Program-made: the position numbers and the translations under genes | The notes under the pieces: model-generated | The model's input: the letters and a program-made list of their open reading frames with translations, nothing else | What the model was told of the DNA's origin: nothing | Database searches by the model: none | In this document: positions 1 through 9,832 of the stretch, one piece after another | Layout: every line of letters starts with the position of its first letter | Numbering within the stretch: the stretch's first letter is position 1 | Source of the DNA: Zygnema cylindricum | Lineage: Eukaryota > Streptophyta > Zygnematophyceae > Zygnematales > Zygnemataceae | DNA: 64,000 bases | NCBI GenBank assembly: GCA_037447655.1 | Contig: JBBHKE010000487.1 | Location: 103,319 to 167,318 of the forward strand | Direction of reading: 5' to 3'

Positions 1-486
1 CAAGGGACATTCATACAACCCCTTATTTTTTCGGACGAGTTCCCTCATTCTCACTTTTCCCCTCATCCACACAACCAGGAAATCTTTGAACCCCCATGAC
101 ATTGGTATCTAAAAATTAACTTACTCTCTCCTCCTCCCTCCCTGTACTTTGCACATCTAGATATCTACACTGCCCCCTGAACAGGTTCCCACAATCTTCC
201 CCTCACCCCCATCCCCTTTCTCTCCACCAATGAGATCCTTCAATCTCTTCCTACCCACACATCTTTCCTAAAAGGCTTCCGCTACTCCATCTACACCCCT
301 CTCTCGTTATCCTTGCATGATTTTTTTTAATTCTTCCACCTTTTCTCTCCATTATGCCGAAATAAATAATTATCCCTCTCCCCTCCCATTGGATCTCACA
401 CAAAAAGCCTATTATCCTCCTCTCTTTCTCTCCACCCTCCCCTCTTGCCTCTCCCCTTTTCTGTCCCACTGCTTGCTTAAGCCTCT
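1..486. other. No gene seen; pyrimidine-rich stretch
   Basis: The plus strand is strongly C/T-rich. By position it would be intron or downstream sequence of the minus-strand LRR gene whose first exons are at 888-1555. I looked on the minus strand for 72-bp LRR exons like those at 54-56 kb and found none. The short open frames here have no recognisable domain. Confidence 0.5.
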
Positions 487-885
487 CAAGTCAGTGGAGA
501 AATCAATGCGTAATCATTGCAACAGAGAGGACATGTAGATTCAATTCAGTGCGTAATCATTTCAGAAGAGAGCGCATGTAGCTTGAGAAACAAAATTCAG
601 AGCGTGATCATTACTGCAGAGAGTGCATGCAACTTATGAAAAAAATTCAGTGCGTAATGATTTCAGCAGAGAGTTTGCATTGCAGCTTCTGAATCTAAAA
701 TTCAGTGCGAGGAGCCATTCAGTGCGAAATTCAGTGCGCAATCATCGTTGCAGAGAAAATGCAGGCAGCCTGTGAACCAAAACGCAAAAGTGCGAAATTC
801 AGTGCGCAATCGCCTATGAACAAAAACACAGTGCGAAATTCAGTGCGCAATCGCCGCTGCAGAGAGAGTGCACGGAGCGAGCCTC
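487..885. repeat. Degenerate minisatellite, TTCAGTGCG-based units
   Basis: About six or seven imperfect units carry the core TTCAGTGCG followed by (T/C)AATC and a purine-rich GCAGAGAGAG-like tail. Spacing is about 55-65 bp on the left and shorter on the right, where AAATTCAGTGCGCAATC recurs. The array lies directly downstream of the exon ending at 888, so it is probably in intron 2 of the partial LRR gene. The open frames running through it are repeat artefacts. Confidence 0.7.
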
Positions 886-887
886 AC

Positions 888-1555
888 AGCGCCACCACGC
901 GACCGACATCATCGCATGAAATGCTCGACAACGCGGGTATGTTCGGGTTGTAGCATTCGATGTCGGGAAAGTTCCCCACAGTGGCCGCCTCCATCGCCTG
1001 CAGAGCCACCCCTGCAGCAGCACATAGGAAAGAACGTGTAAGAAAAAGCGTACAGGAAAAAACGTGTAAGAAAAAACGTATAGAAAAAAACATATAAGAT
1101 AAAACGTATAGAAAAAGTGATATAAGAAAAAACGTATAGGATAAAACGTGTAAAAAAAACGTAAAGGAAAAAACGTGTAAGAAAAAACGTAAAGGACTAA
1201 ACGTATATCACAAAACGTATAGGAAAAAACATATAAGAAAAAACGTATAGGAAAAAACATATAAGAAAAAACGTATAGGAAAAAACATATAAGAAAAAAC
1301 GTATAGGAAAAAACGTGACAACAGCGGCGCCAAGCGTGAGTTAAAGAGCGAATCCGGTATTTACTTATCACGTGTGTGAACAAAACCTGCCGATAAAACA
1401 AAAGGAGGGGAAGAGAGGGAGGTAAAGGGAGGGAAAAACGTACTATCTGCAGCATTCACTTCTGGAATGGGTTCTTCTACGTATTCATATGCCATGACGT
1501 GTGCCACGTGGCATGCTAAAACTAACATGGCCGCCATAGCTATAGCGGCAGCCAT
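888..1555 (-). CDS. 5' end (exons 1-2) of a secreted LRR-protein gene, partial at left edge
   Basis: Exon 1 is 1555-1444. It starts at ATG and encodes a signal peptide beginning MAAAIAMAAMLVLACHVAHV, then a donor GTACGT after a phase-1 base. Exon 2 is 1011-888, with acceptor CTGCAG, ending phase 2 at donor GTGAGG. It encodes an LRR N-terminal cap with VALQAMEAATVGNFPDIEC and CDDVGRVVAL, the usual 'C..(E/D).GRV..L' ending. Exon phases match those of the paralogue at 56611-57084, whose signal peptide is nearly identical. Further LRR exons should lie left of the window; none were found in 1-887. The protein is probably secreted or surface-exposed. Function is unknown. The splice joins are inferred from motif, phase and paralogue agreement, not from transcripts. 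Confidence 0.72.
1035..1315. repeat. Intronic minisatellite, alternating 14-mers
   Basis: Two related 14-mers alternate, AAAAAACGTATAGG and AAAAAACATATAAG. The array is nearly perfect at about 1205-1312 and more degenerate to the left. It fills most of the intron between exon 1 (ending 1444) and exon 2 (starting 1011). The paralogous intron at 56714-56984 lacks it, so it expanded after the duplication. The Phe/Tyr-rich open frame across it on the minus strand is an artefact. Confidence 0.85.
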
Positions 1556-2430
1556 GGCTGCGCACTCGTCACGTCACAAAGGATTCAAATCGGCCAACGA
1601 GAGAAGTTTCTTATTCGCGGAGAAAGTTTATCGTATTTTCAGGTCGAGTCGACTCTTCACTTTATGGACATTTTTCACACGTGCGAACCGCCCTGAGCTT
1701 CCTCGAGGAGAGAGTGGAGAGTACGCGTCCGTACACTGACGCTGGCAAGCTTACCTAACAATTTTACACTGACGCGGACTATTGGCCAAAAGACTATATT
1801 TTGTCTTTTTCACACATGCCCGTATCCATCCGTACATCATCGAGAAAGAATCTAAAGTACAAACCCTAACAAGTAGGACTATGGGCTTTTTACTTTATTT
1901 TGTCTTTTCTGTACAATTTGGGGACCGCTCCTCCGTACGTACTTAAGTTAAAGTACAGAGTACGATTGTGTGGAAAGACTGACCTAAAATTTTACACTGG
2001 TGTCATTATTATCTTATTAGTATTTTATTTTATTTTGTATTTTTATCACATGCGCAAATCGTTCCGTACGTACTTTATAAAAGCCGGAGGTCGAACTTGG
2101 AGAAGGCTTACCTAACTGTTCGACAATGACGTGGCATACTACTATAGCGTGCCCGACTTTATTTTGTCGTTTAGTAAAAAGTTGCTTTCTCGTAATTTCC
2201 GCTCACCTGTCATTATTTTTGATGAAATGGCGCGCAGTGTTTGATGCGATCGAATCTGTAATCCACCGATCGTGACATGTGATAGTAATTTTTGTCTTTT
2301 CCAAAGCGCTTCCAGCGTCTCCTCTCGCTTTGTCAGAAACGGTGGGTGGCACTGTCTGTACGGACACAACTTGACGGGTCTTACCTAAAAATGTACGATT
2401 TTGTAGGATCTTTTTACGGGTGACCATTCA
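1430..2430. other. Duplicated 5' flank, copy 1
   Basis: This stretch holds exon 1 and about 900 bp upstream of the partial LRR gene. It aligns by eye, with interruptions, to 56970-57980. Shared blocks include GTGCCACGTGGCATGCTAA in exon 1, AGGTCGAGTCGACTCTTCAC, GAGTGGAGAGTACGCGTCC, GGCAAGCTTACCTAAC and GACTTTATTTTGTCGTTTAG. Its outer part (about 2140-2430) also recurs at 6720-6985. It is presumably promoter sequence. I could not assign a TATA box or start site. Confidence 0.75.
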
Positions 2431-2588
2431 GCAATTATATCGCGAATAGATGTTAGAGCTAAAAAACAATTAGTGTAAAGAGAAAATATATATTATTAAC
2501 TCTATTTTGGGTTTCTGGGCCTAACGCCAACAAAAACTACAGTAACGCTAATTTATAAAAACCAAAAACAAATGAAACTACAGCATAG

Positions 2589-2791
2589 TACACCGCGAAT
2601 CGTTATTAGCATTGAGAAATTATTAGTGTAAAGAAAAAATTAGCTTCATTCATTCTAATTTAGTGCCAGGAGACGTGGCAGATTATGGTCCACGTCCTTA
2701 AATAGTGTAGTTTATTCTATTTAAGGTATTAATGTCAAAATTTTGGGGTGCAGATATAGAGTTCATAACGCTAATAACGATTCGCGGTGTA
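2589..2791. mobile_element. Small TIR element, ~203 bp (MITE-like)
   Basis: The left end TACACCGCGAATCGTTATTAG is matched in inverted orientation at the right end (2769-2791). There is no coding capacity. The interior (ACGTGGCAGATTATGGTCC and nearby) is the same as the element at 5962-6171 in opposite orientation, and as a truncated copy near 7735-7866. I could not fix a target duplication. This is a non-autonomous DNA-transposon family of undetermined superfamily. Confidence 0.75.
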
Positions 2792-2868
2792 CAGAACGTG
2801 CGAGGGACAAAAACCATCTAAGGTAATTTATACACCTAACACTAATTTGTAGACTTAACACTAATTTG

Positions 2869-3294
2869 TGGTGTTGGGTATCGAGGACCCATTGCCGATA
2901 TTCGATATATATCGAATTTCATGAACCCGATATTCGATATATCGCTTCGATATATCGAATTTCAAATTATCGCGATATATCTTCGATATATCGTATCGAT
3001 GATATATCGAAAATGATTTTTTTTTTTTTTTTTCAAACCCCCCCCCCCCCCACACACACATTGGGGGGGGGGGGGGGGGCGCAAAATATCCGTACGATTT
3101 TTTGTACGATTATCCGTACTCTTTTTAGTACGGATTTCCGTACTCTGACTGTACGGATATGCAATTTTTGCGATATATATCGCGATAATTTATGTTGGTC
3201 CCGGTACGATATATCGAGGAATCTGCTCGATCGATATTCGATATATCGAATATCGAAATTATAGCGATATGAAACTACCCGATACCCAACACTA
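2869..3294. mobile_element. hAT-like non-autonomous element with 8-bp TSD
   Basis: Terminal inverted repeats are 15 bp with one mismatch: T(G/A)GTGTTGGGTATCG at the left and its complement at the right. Both sides are flanked by a perfect 8-bp direct repeat CTAATTTG (2861-2868 and 3295-3302). TSD length and the GTGTTGGG-type end suit the hAT superfamily. The interior is dense in palindromic CGATATATCG and has C14 (3038-3051), a CA run and G17 (3063-3079). There is no transposase frame. Related TIRs occur at 4237 and near 5256 and 60680. Confidence 0.82.
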
Positions 3295-3649
3295 CTAATT
3301 TGGATACACATTCCCATATTGTAGCCAACTAGCCACTATATTTCAAGTTCACCTAGTCCACGCTTCAACGTGCGAATGAAAATGTTCTCCCTGTTTTTCC
3401 TCGTATTTTATGACTGGAAATCAAATCTCTTAATCTGAGTGCGCTTTTTTTTGTGGCGACTCACTCAATTTCCAGTGTCGACTCATTTATCTGACAACTA
3501 TTTCGTACGTCTGTACTAAATAATCAAAAATCAAAACAGTTTTAGTAAAGAATCACACATTTCGTACATTACACTATTTAAAGACAGTCGAAGTTAAAGT
3601 AATCACGCTAATTAAGAAGTGCCCATTTTATCTTAAAAAGAAAACTAGA

Positions 3650-4230
3650 GTTATTAATCCTATTTTAGGTTTGTGGATCAAAATTTGTGCGCGCCGAATT
3701 AACGTTATTAAAGCTAATAGCGATTCACGCTGTTCTTTCCCAATCATTTATGTTTCGTACTTTATTCTTTGCGTGAGCGAAAAGAATTTGTACGTTTCTG
3801 CTCCCTCGAGAACAATTTTGTCGACATTGTCACAGTTGCGCCCCATCGGGCCAACTGTCAGTTCAAAACCAAGGTCGTATCTGAGTGACGCAGTAAGCCT
3901 ACTGGTAAAGGTTCCATCTGCGAAAAAGTAGGTACCGAGCCGTATTTGTCATTTTCTGGCTTTTGAAAATCATTACTAAAGATCCTATCCCGATTCTCCG
4001 AAGGATCCAAGGCGTAAAGATCCACGGTTCGATATTACGTGTCGGCATCCGGGAAGAAATCGCGCTTTCAACCCGTAGGTGACCGCCCATTCACGCGTGG
4101 CATTTCGTTGATTTTCCTGGCGAGAGCACATTCCGGGCGGCGGTAAGGAGCCGGGTGGCACCCGTACGGCCTCGTTCTGTAACCATTGCGGAATTACGTG
4201 AACTACAGTAGCGCTTCGGCGAACCAACAT
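3650..4230. repeat. Duplicated flank block, copy 1b
   Basis: Blocks such as AAGGTCGTATCTGAGTGACG, ATTCTCCGAAGGATC and GGCCTCGTTCGA-like text recur at 7030-7570, 58480-58640 and 59390-59690. No coding domain is recognised. It looks like intergenic sequence carried along with the LRR-gene duplication and partly duplicated again locally. A terminal-repeat end (GCTAATAGCGATTCACGCTG) lies near 3712-3733. Confidence 0.6.
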
Positions 4231-4236
4231 GTAAAC

Positions 4237-5258
4237 TAGTGTTGTGTATCGCTAGCCATTTGCCTATAACCGATATATTGCCGACGGATAATCGATATAT
4301 TGGCACGATATACTACAGTATACCGTCAATCGCTATTAAAGGAGTAAATAGCGTAAAAAAAAAAGTGTTATTAACACTAATCGGAAATTTTGTTTTTTTG
4401 AAAAAAATATATATATACTAATTAATCCCTAACTGTAATTTGGGTTGTCCTGAATAATAAATACCCGCCCTTTCGATGTCTACAGTAATATGTGTACTCG
4501 TACAAAATCTGACAATTCGTACGCCGTCGCGCTGTTCACATGGTCGACGGACGAACATTTGAGAACGTGATTTTTGTGGACGAGTTTGCGTCCCTATCTT
4601 CCAGTGCACATTCACATGTGTGCGCAATAATGTTAAGTGTCTCTTTATGCCTTTGTAATTCAAAAAGTACCATTTTGTACTGAGATACCTTTTCCGTAAG
4701 CCACACTATTTCCACCGCAGTGTACTTTCATTATTAACGCTAATTGAAAAAAAACCGTAATTAAAATAATGGAAAAATTAGAGTTATGGATTGTATTTCA
4801 GGTTTTTTTTTGGAAAAAAGGGCACCGAATTAGCGTTATGTACTCTAATAACGATTGGCGGTGTACTATAGTACCGGTGTTATCGCCATGAAAAACCGAT
4901 AACATGATAACCGATGTCGGTTTTTTATCGCGATAAAACCGGTTCGATAACTATCGGCGACTATTGTGTAGTTCTTACGGTACCGCTGTATGTTTATGTC
5001 GTTTTATTGAAATTTAGATTCTTGCGTTGTACAGAGTACGGAACATATTTTCATACGTGGCATCCCACGCTATATACACTGAAAAATAAAATACACAAGA
5101 TAATAGAGTACTACTATATAGCGTACTAACTTTTTTTCCACTTATCGCCAATGAGGAATTTGTTGGTCTCGAGCGATACATCGATAATCCTAGCCGTTCG
5201 ATAACTGATAACTATCGGTATCGCTTTTATCGCGATATTTTTTCCCTGATACACAACA
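4237..5258. mobile_element. Larger hAT-like TIR element with a nested TIR element
   Basis: The left end TAGTGTTGTGTATCG at 4237 resembles the TIR of the element at 2869. The right end ...TGATACACAACA is near 5256. The interior has the same CGATA/TATCG-rich style. Inside, about 4317-4862, is another element with diverged ends (ATACCGTCAATCGCTATTA and TAATAACGATTGGCGGTGTA). The right half (5030-5258) is homologous to 60450-60680. No target duplication could be shown and no transposase is present. Confidence 0.5.
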
Positions 5259-5417
5259 GTCACTTCTAAACTGATGTGGACTAATGGGCTCTTTATTTAT
5301 TATTATATATATTTTTTTTCTTACAATTGGGAACCGCGCCCTACTTTCTCGAGGAAGAGTTCAGAGTACGACCCTGTGGAAATTTTTTCGTGACGCTTCT
5401 TCACTCGTGTGGTTCAC

Positions 5418-5958
5418 TACACCGCGAATCGTTATTAGTGTCAACAACTCTAATTTGGGTTCTTAAAATTTTGATTTTTTTCCCCAAATAGGATACATGA
5501 TTTTAATATTTCCTTGATGTTAATTAAGGTACCGTACAAAATAGCGTAAAGAACGAAAGTACAGGAATATCTAAATAGTGTGGTGTACGATATATATCAG
5601 ACCGTACATAAATGTACCTTTGCAATTGAAAATTTACAAAAAATAAATTAAATCAGACGTGCACGCATAGGAACGTGCGCTCAAAAAACGGGATTGGTCT
5701 GACACGTAAACTAGTCTGACATGTACGGATATTTAAATTTCACGACGGTGTACGATTTCTAATATTTTGTACGGATACATATAATATTGTGTATAATCGT
5801 TTAGAAATTTTTCCAATTTTGCTGTTCCAAATTAGCATTAACGCCAAAATTAGAATACTCCTTTTTTAAAAAAAAAAAAAAATCTTAATTAGCATCAATT
5901 ACGGTAAATTTACTTCCACACTATTTTAACCTTGGCACTAATAACGATGCGCGGTGTA
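5418..5958. mobile_element. TIR element, ~541 bp, first of three end-to-end
   Basis: It is bounded by TACACCGCGAATCG... and ...CGATGCGCGGTGTA. The interior (CCAAATAGGATACATGATTT, GGTACCGTACAAAATAGCG) is a direct-orientation relative of 6175-6720. It is non-coding. Only three bases (CAG, 5959-5961) separate it from the next element. Confidence 0.7.
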
Positions 5959-5961
5959 CAG

Positions 5962-6171
5962 TACACCGTGAATCGTCATTACTTATTAGCCTTATGTACG
6001 CTTTATCGGCACCCCAAAATTTTGACATTGATACCTTAAATATAATAAACTACTCTATTTAAGGACGTGGACCATAATCTGCCACGTCTCCTTGCACTAA
6101 ATTAGAATGAATGACGCTAATTTTTTCTTTACACTAATAATTTCTATACGCTAATAACGATTCAAGGTGTA
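5962..6171. mobile_element. TIR element, ~210 bp, middle of three
   Basis: The ends are TACACCGTGAATCGTCATTA and CTAATAACGATTCAAGGTGTA. The interior matches the 2589-2791 element in reverse orientation (GGACGTGGACCATAATCTGC). It abuts its neighbours through CAG on the left and CTG on the right. Confidence 0.7.
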
Positions 6172-6174
6172 CTG

Positions 6175-6720
6175 TACACCGCGCATCGTTATTAGTGTCA
6201 AAGTCACTAATTTGGGTTCTTAAAATTTTGATTTTTTTCCTCAAATAGGATACATGATTTTAATTTTTCCTTTAAGTTAATTGAGGTACCGTACAAAATA
6301 GCGCAAAGAACTAAAGTTCAATAAGATCTAAATAGCGTGGTGTACATTCGATGTCAGACAGTACATAAATGTACCTTTTCAAGTGAAAATTTTACAAAAA
6401 ATGAATTAAATCGGATGGCGTTCGCATAGGAACGTGCGCTAAAAAAACGGGATTGGTCTGCCATGTAAATAAGTCTGACATATACGGATATTTAAATTTC
6501 ACTACGGTGTACGATTTTTTTATATTTTGTACGGATACATATAATAATGCATATAATGGTACAGAAAATTTTCCATTTTTGCTGTTCCAAATTAGCGTTA
6601 ACACTGAAATTATAATAAACCTTTTTTTTAAAAAAAAAATCAAATTCTTAATTAGCGTCAATGACGGTATATTACTTACACACTATTTAAAATTTGACAC
6701 TAATAACGATGCGCGGTGTA
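6175..6720. mobile_element. TIR element, ~546 bp, third of three
   Basis: The ends are TACACCGCGCATCGTTATTA and the complement ending GATGCGCGGTGTA. The interior is homologous to 5418-5958. Its right end joins GTGTGTGCGACTTTG, which resumes the duplicated flank sequence known from 2150 and 57745. The trio therefore sits inside ordinary flank sequence. Confidence 0.7.
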
Positions 6721-7570
6721 GTGTGTGCGACTTTGTTTTGTCGTTTAGTAAATCGTCACTTTGTTGTTATTTCCGCTCACCCGTCATTATTTATGATGAA
6801 ATGGCGCGCAGTGTTTGATGCGATCGAATCCGTAATCCACCGATCGCGACAATGGATTTTACTTTTTGTCTTTTCCCAAGCGCTTCCGGCGTCTCCTCTC
6901 GCTCTGTCAGAAACGGTGGGAGGCACTGTCTGTACGGACACAACTTGACGGGTCTTACCTAAAAATGTACGATTTTGTAGGATCTTCTTTTGGATGTCAA
7001 TTCGGCTAAGTACTTTTACCATCATTTTTATTTCGAACTTTATTCTTTGCATGGTTGTACGGCGATGTACAATTCTGCTCCCTCAAGTCGCAAGTGTACC
7101 AGTTCCGCCCCATTGGCCCAGCTATTAGGTCAAAACAAGGTCGTATCTGAGTGACGCGGTAAGTTAACTGGGGAAGGTTTCATCTGCGAACAAGTGGGTA
7201 CCGAGCCGCATTTGTCTTTTTCTGGTTTTTGAATTCATTACTAAATAACCTATCTCGATTCTCCGAAGGATCTAAGGCGTAAAGATCTACCGTTCGATCT
7301 TAGGTGTCGACATTCGGGAATTAGTAGCTCCGCTCAACCCGTAGGTGACCGCCGGTCACGCGCACTGTTCCGGGATTTGAGGCGAGCGCGAATCCCGGCG
7401 CCCGGGCGGCACCAGACGATTTCTCGGTTTTTCTGGCGGGCGGACTTTCCGTGTGGCAGTACGGATCCGGGTGGCATCCGTACGGCCTCGTTCGATTATC
7501 ATTGCGGAGTTACGCGAACCGACGCTTCGGCGAATCAGCATGGAAATACTAAATAGAGTTCGCACCACAC
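6721..7570. repeat. Second local copy of duplicated flank blocks
   Basis: The start (GTTTGATGCGATCGAATC, CAGAAACGGTGG-GGCACTGT) repeats 2150-2420. The end repeats 3880-4230. The window therefore holds this intergenic block twice on the left and once or more on the right (57745-57980, 58480-59690). Open frames here match between copies only as shared DNA and have no recognisable domain. Confidence 0.6.
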
Positions 7571-7734
7571 GCTTTCGAATTCTAATAGGGTAATTATATG
7601 AATTACAGAGTCAGTACTTTTTTGTCGGCTACATTTTGCGGTGTCTACCTTTAAGTCACTGAACGAAAATCACGTCGTACGTGGGTTATCAGACCATAGA
7701 TGTTCTATGCGCATAAAACGCACGGAGTAAACTA

Positions 7735-7868
7735 CACCGTGAATCGTTTTGGTACCATTTTAGTGTAAAGAAAAAAAAGTCATTAATTCTAATTTAGTGC
7801 GGACGTGGCAGATTATGATCCATGCCTTAAATAGTGTAGGTTATTTACTTAAGGTATATTAATGGGGG
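7735..7868. mobile_element. Truncated copy of the ~200-bp TIR element
   Basis: It begins CTACACCGTGAATCGTTTTG and continues with interior text shared with 2589-2791 (ACGTGGCAGATTATGATCC, CTTAAATAGTGTAG). The right terminal repeat is missing and the copy stops at a G-run near 7865. It is a decayed fragment. Confidence 0.55.
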
Positions 7869-7979
7869 GGGGCGTGCCATACAGGCTAAAACCATTCACG
7901 ATAAACTAATACTTAGTGGGTTCTCAAAATTTTAAAATTAGTACTTTTTTGGACTTTCAAATTTCAAAAATTTTCAATA

Positions 7980-8508
7980 TTCAATACCCTAAAAAACTGA
8001 AACGTGCAACAAACCAGCGACCAGACTGCCTCGTCGCTGAACCAGCGACCAGACTGCCTTGTCGCTGAACCAGCGACCTGTAAGGATCGATCCACACAAG
8101 GATAGAAGAGAGATAGAATATGATGCGTAAGCAAGAGACAGCAAGGAGAAGACACTCCAGCAAAAGACAAATATATTTCACCGGAAGTTTTCCCCTTACA
8201 AAAGATAACTTGTCCGAAACGACTAAGTCCTAAATACTCTTTATCACGAAACAAAAAGTACTACAAATCGTACGTGGTACCACAAGTACACTAACGCACC
8301 AATCAAAAAGTAGTACCTGCGAAACTACATAAAGTACACGGTACTGTCAAAAAAAACTATACCGCCGTACAAAGCTTAAAGTACTACGCACGCGAAATCA
8401 AACCAAACTATATTAAAACAAGCCAATCACACCACGCCACACGTAACAACATCAATTATATTACGACGCTCAACATAACTGAGACACCGTTTCACAAAGA
8501 ACCTAACA
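7980..8508 (-). repeat. Probable 3' LTR of copia element 1
   Basis: On the minus strand, a purine run GAGAGGGGGG (polypurine tract, about 8509-8520) is followed by TGTTAGGTTCTTTGTGAAAC, a plausible LTR start at 8508. The far boundary near 7980 is a guess. At 8012-8078 the segment holds 2.3 copies of a ~31-bp unit with ACCAGCGACCAGACTGCC. No partner LTR was recognised. Confidence 0.45.
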
Positions 8509-8596
8509 ACCCCCCTCTCTTTGTGAAATCCCCCTCTTAAACTGAAAATAAACCTATCTTAGGTCGTCCCCTTAATAGTACGTCATAAACCGCCGC

Positions 8597-9832
8597 CTAA
8601 GTCAACATATCTGCGGCCTCCTCCAAAGTCGACACGTGCGTAAACTCAATCGCATTCGCTGCAACCAAATCTCGAACGAAATGCCACTGGATATGAATAT
8701 TTTTTGTTCGCTTGTGAAAGACCGGATTTTTCATAAGCGCCATAGAACTCATGCTGTCAGTAAAAATCTGCAAGCAACCAATTACAATGCCCAACTCACC
8801 AAGCATCTCCTTGATCCACACAGAAGCCTTCGCAGTATGACACACAGACATGTACTCTGACTCCGTGGAACTTAGCGCAATCGCAGGTTGGAGCCGCGAA
8901 CTCCAAGATACTGCCGCGTCGCCCAAAATGAATGCATACCTTGACGTAGATTTTCCATTGTCAAAATCTCCACCCAAATCTGCGTCGCAATAACGGATAC
9001 ACTGCAAAGAGTCCCTTTTGGACGCATACACCAAGCCAAAGTCAATCGTACCAGCCAAATAGCGAAATATCCGTTTCACTGCATCCCAATGATTCTTTTT
9101 TGGAGCGTTGCAATGACGAGTGACAACTGACACCGCCGCCGCAATATCCGGACGCGTGCCTACACTCAAATACATTAAACTACCAACTGCTTCACAATAT
9201 GGTACTGAAATATTTTCTTCCTCTTCGTACTTTTTGTACTGTACCTTTGGATCTAATGGCGTCAAGACAGATTTCGCGCCAATCATACCAAATCTAAGCA
9301 AGACCTCTCTGTAGTACTGAGCTTGACTTAATTTAATTACATTCTCGCTGGACCTTACGACTTCTATCCCTAAGATGTACCTTACTTCTCCAAGGTCTGT
9401 AACTTTAAAATGTATACTTAAGTACTCTTTTAACTTATTAATAACAGACAACGTGTCACTAATCATTAGGAAGTCATCGACATACACAAAAAAAATAATT
9501 TGGTCCTTTCCCTCTCCTTTAACGTAAACTCTGGAATCCGAAACTGTACGAACAAAACCATAATTAGTAAGTACCTTGTGAAGAAGAAGGTACCATGTCC
9601 TCGGGGCTTGTTTTAATCCGTACAAGGATTTTCGCAGCCGCCATACTTTTCCTCCTTTCGAAGGCACACCCTCGGGCACCTTCATATACACCTCTTCTTC
9701 TAACTCTCCATTTAAAAAGGCCGTTTCTACATCCATTTGATGTATATGCTTATTCCCCGCGGCCACATTAGCAATTATCATTCTCAAAGTAATCAAACTT
9801 AATAACGGGTGCATAAGTTTTCGAATAATCAA
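8597..9832 (-). CDS. Ty1/copia reverse transcriptase-RNase H (411-residue open frame)
   Basis: This is the best-preserved pol segment in the window. It has the copia RT signatures HQMDVETAFLNGELEE, SLYGLKQAPRTW and catalytic FFVYVDDF, then the linker YCEAVGSLMYLSVGTRPDI and an RNase H domain with YCDAD, SSTESEYM and FTDS. It ends at ADMLT, where the usual 'ADxLTK' tail stops. It would copy element RNA into cDNA in cytoplasmic virus-like particles. The N-terminal RT part continues in another frame (9998-9768), so a frameshift has broken the polyprotein. It is a non-functional relic. Confidence 0.85.
   Translation of the reverse strand: MIIRKLMHPLLSLITLRMIIANVAAGNKHIHQMDVETAFLNGELEEEVYMKVPEGVPSKGGKVWRLRKSLYGLKQAPRTWYLLLHKVLTNYGFVRTVSDSRVYVKGEGKDQIIFFVYVDDFLMISDTLSVINKLKEYLSIHFKVTDLGEVRYILGIEVVRSSENVIKLSQAQYYREVLLRFGMIGAKSVLTPLDPKVQYKKYEEEENISVPYCEAVGSLMYLSVGTRPDIAAAVSVVTRHCNAPKKNHWDAVKRIFRYLAGTIDFGLVYASKRDSLQCIRYCDADLGGDFDNGKSTSRYAFILGDAAVSWSSRLQPAIALSSTESEYMSVCHTAKASVWIKEMLGELGIVIGCLQIFTDSMSSMALMKNPVFHKRTKNIHIQWHFVRDLVAANAIEFTHVSTLEEAADMLT

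Noticed and set aside
814-1455. 213-residue Phe/Tyr-rich open frame on the minus strand
   Set aside because: It is translation of the AAAAAACGTATAGG minisatellite. The real exons of the LRR gene are in other frames with proper splice sites.
2881-3270. CGATATATCG palindromes as a regulatory operator cluster
   Set aside because: They all lie within a TIR/TSD-defined mobile element, and similar text recurs in its relatives.
3671-3931. Frames conserved between the duplicated flank blocks (3.7, 7.3 and 59.5 kb) as a small conserved gene
   Set aside because: The DNA is duplicated as a block, indels between copies are not multiples of three, and frames are on different strands in different copies.
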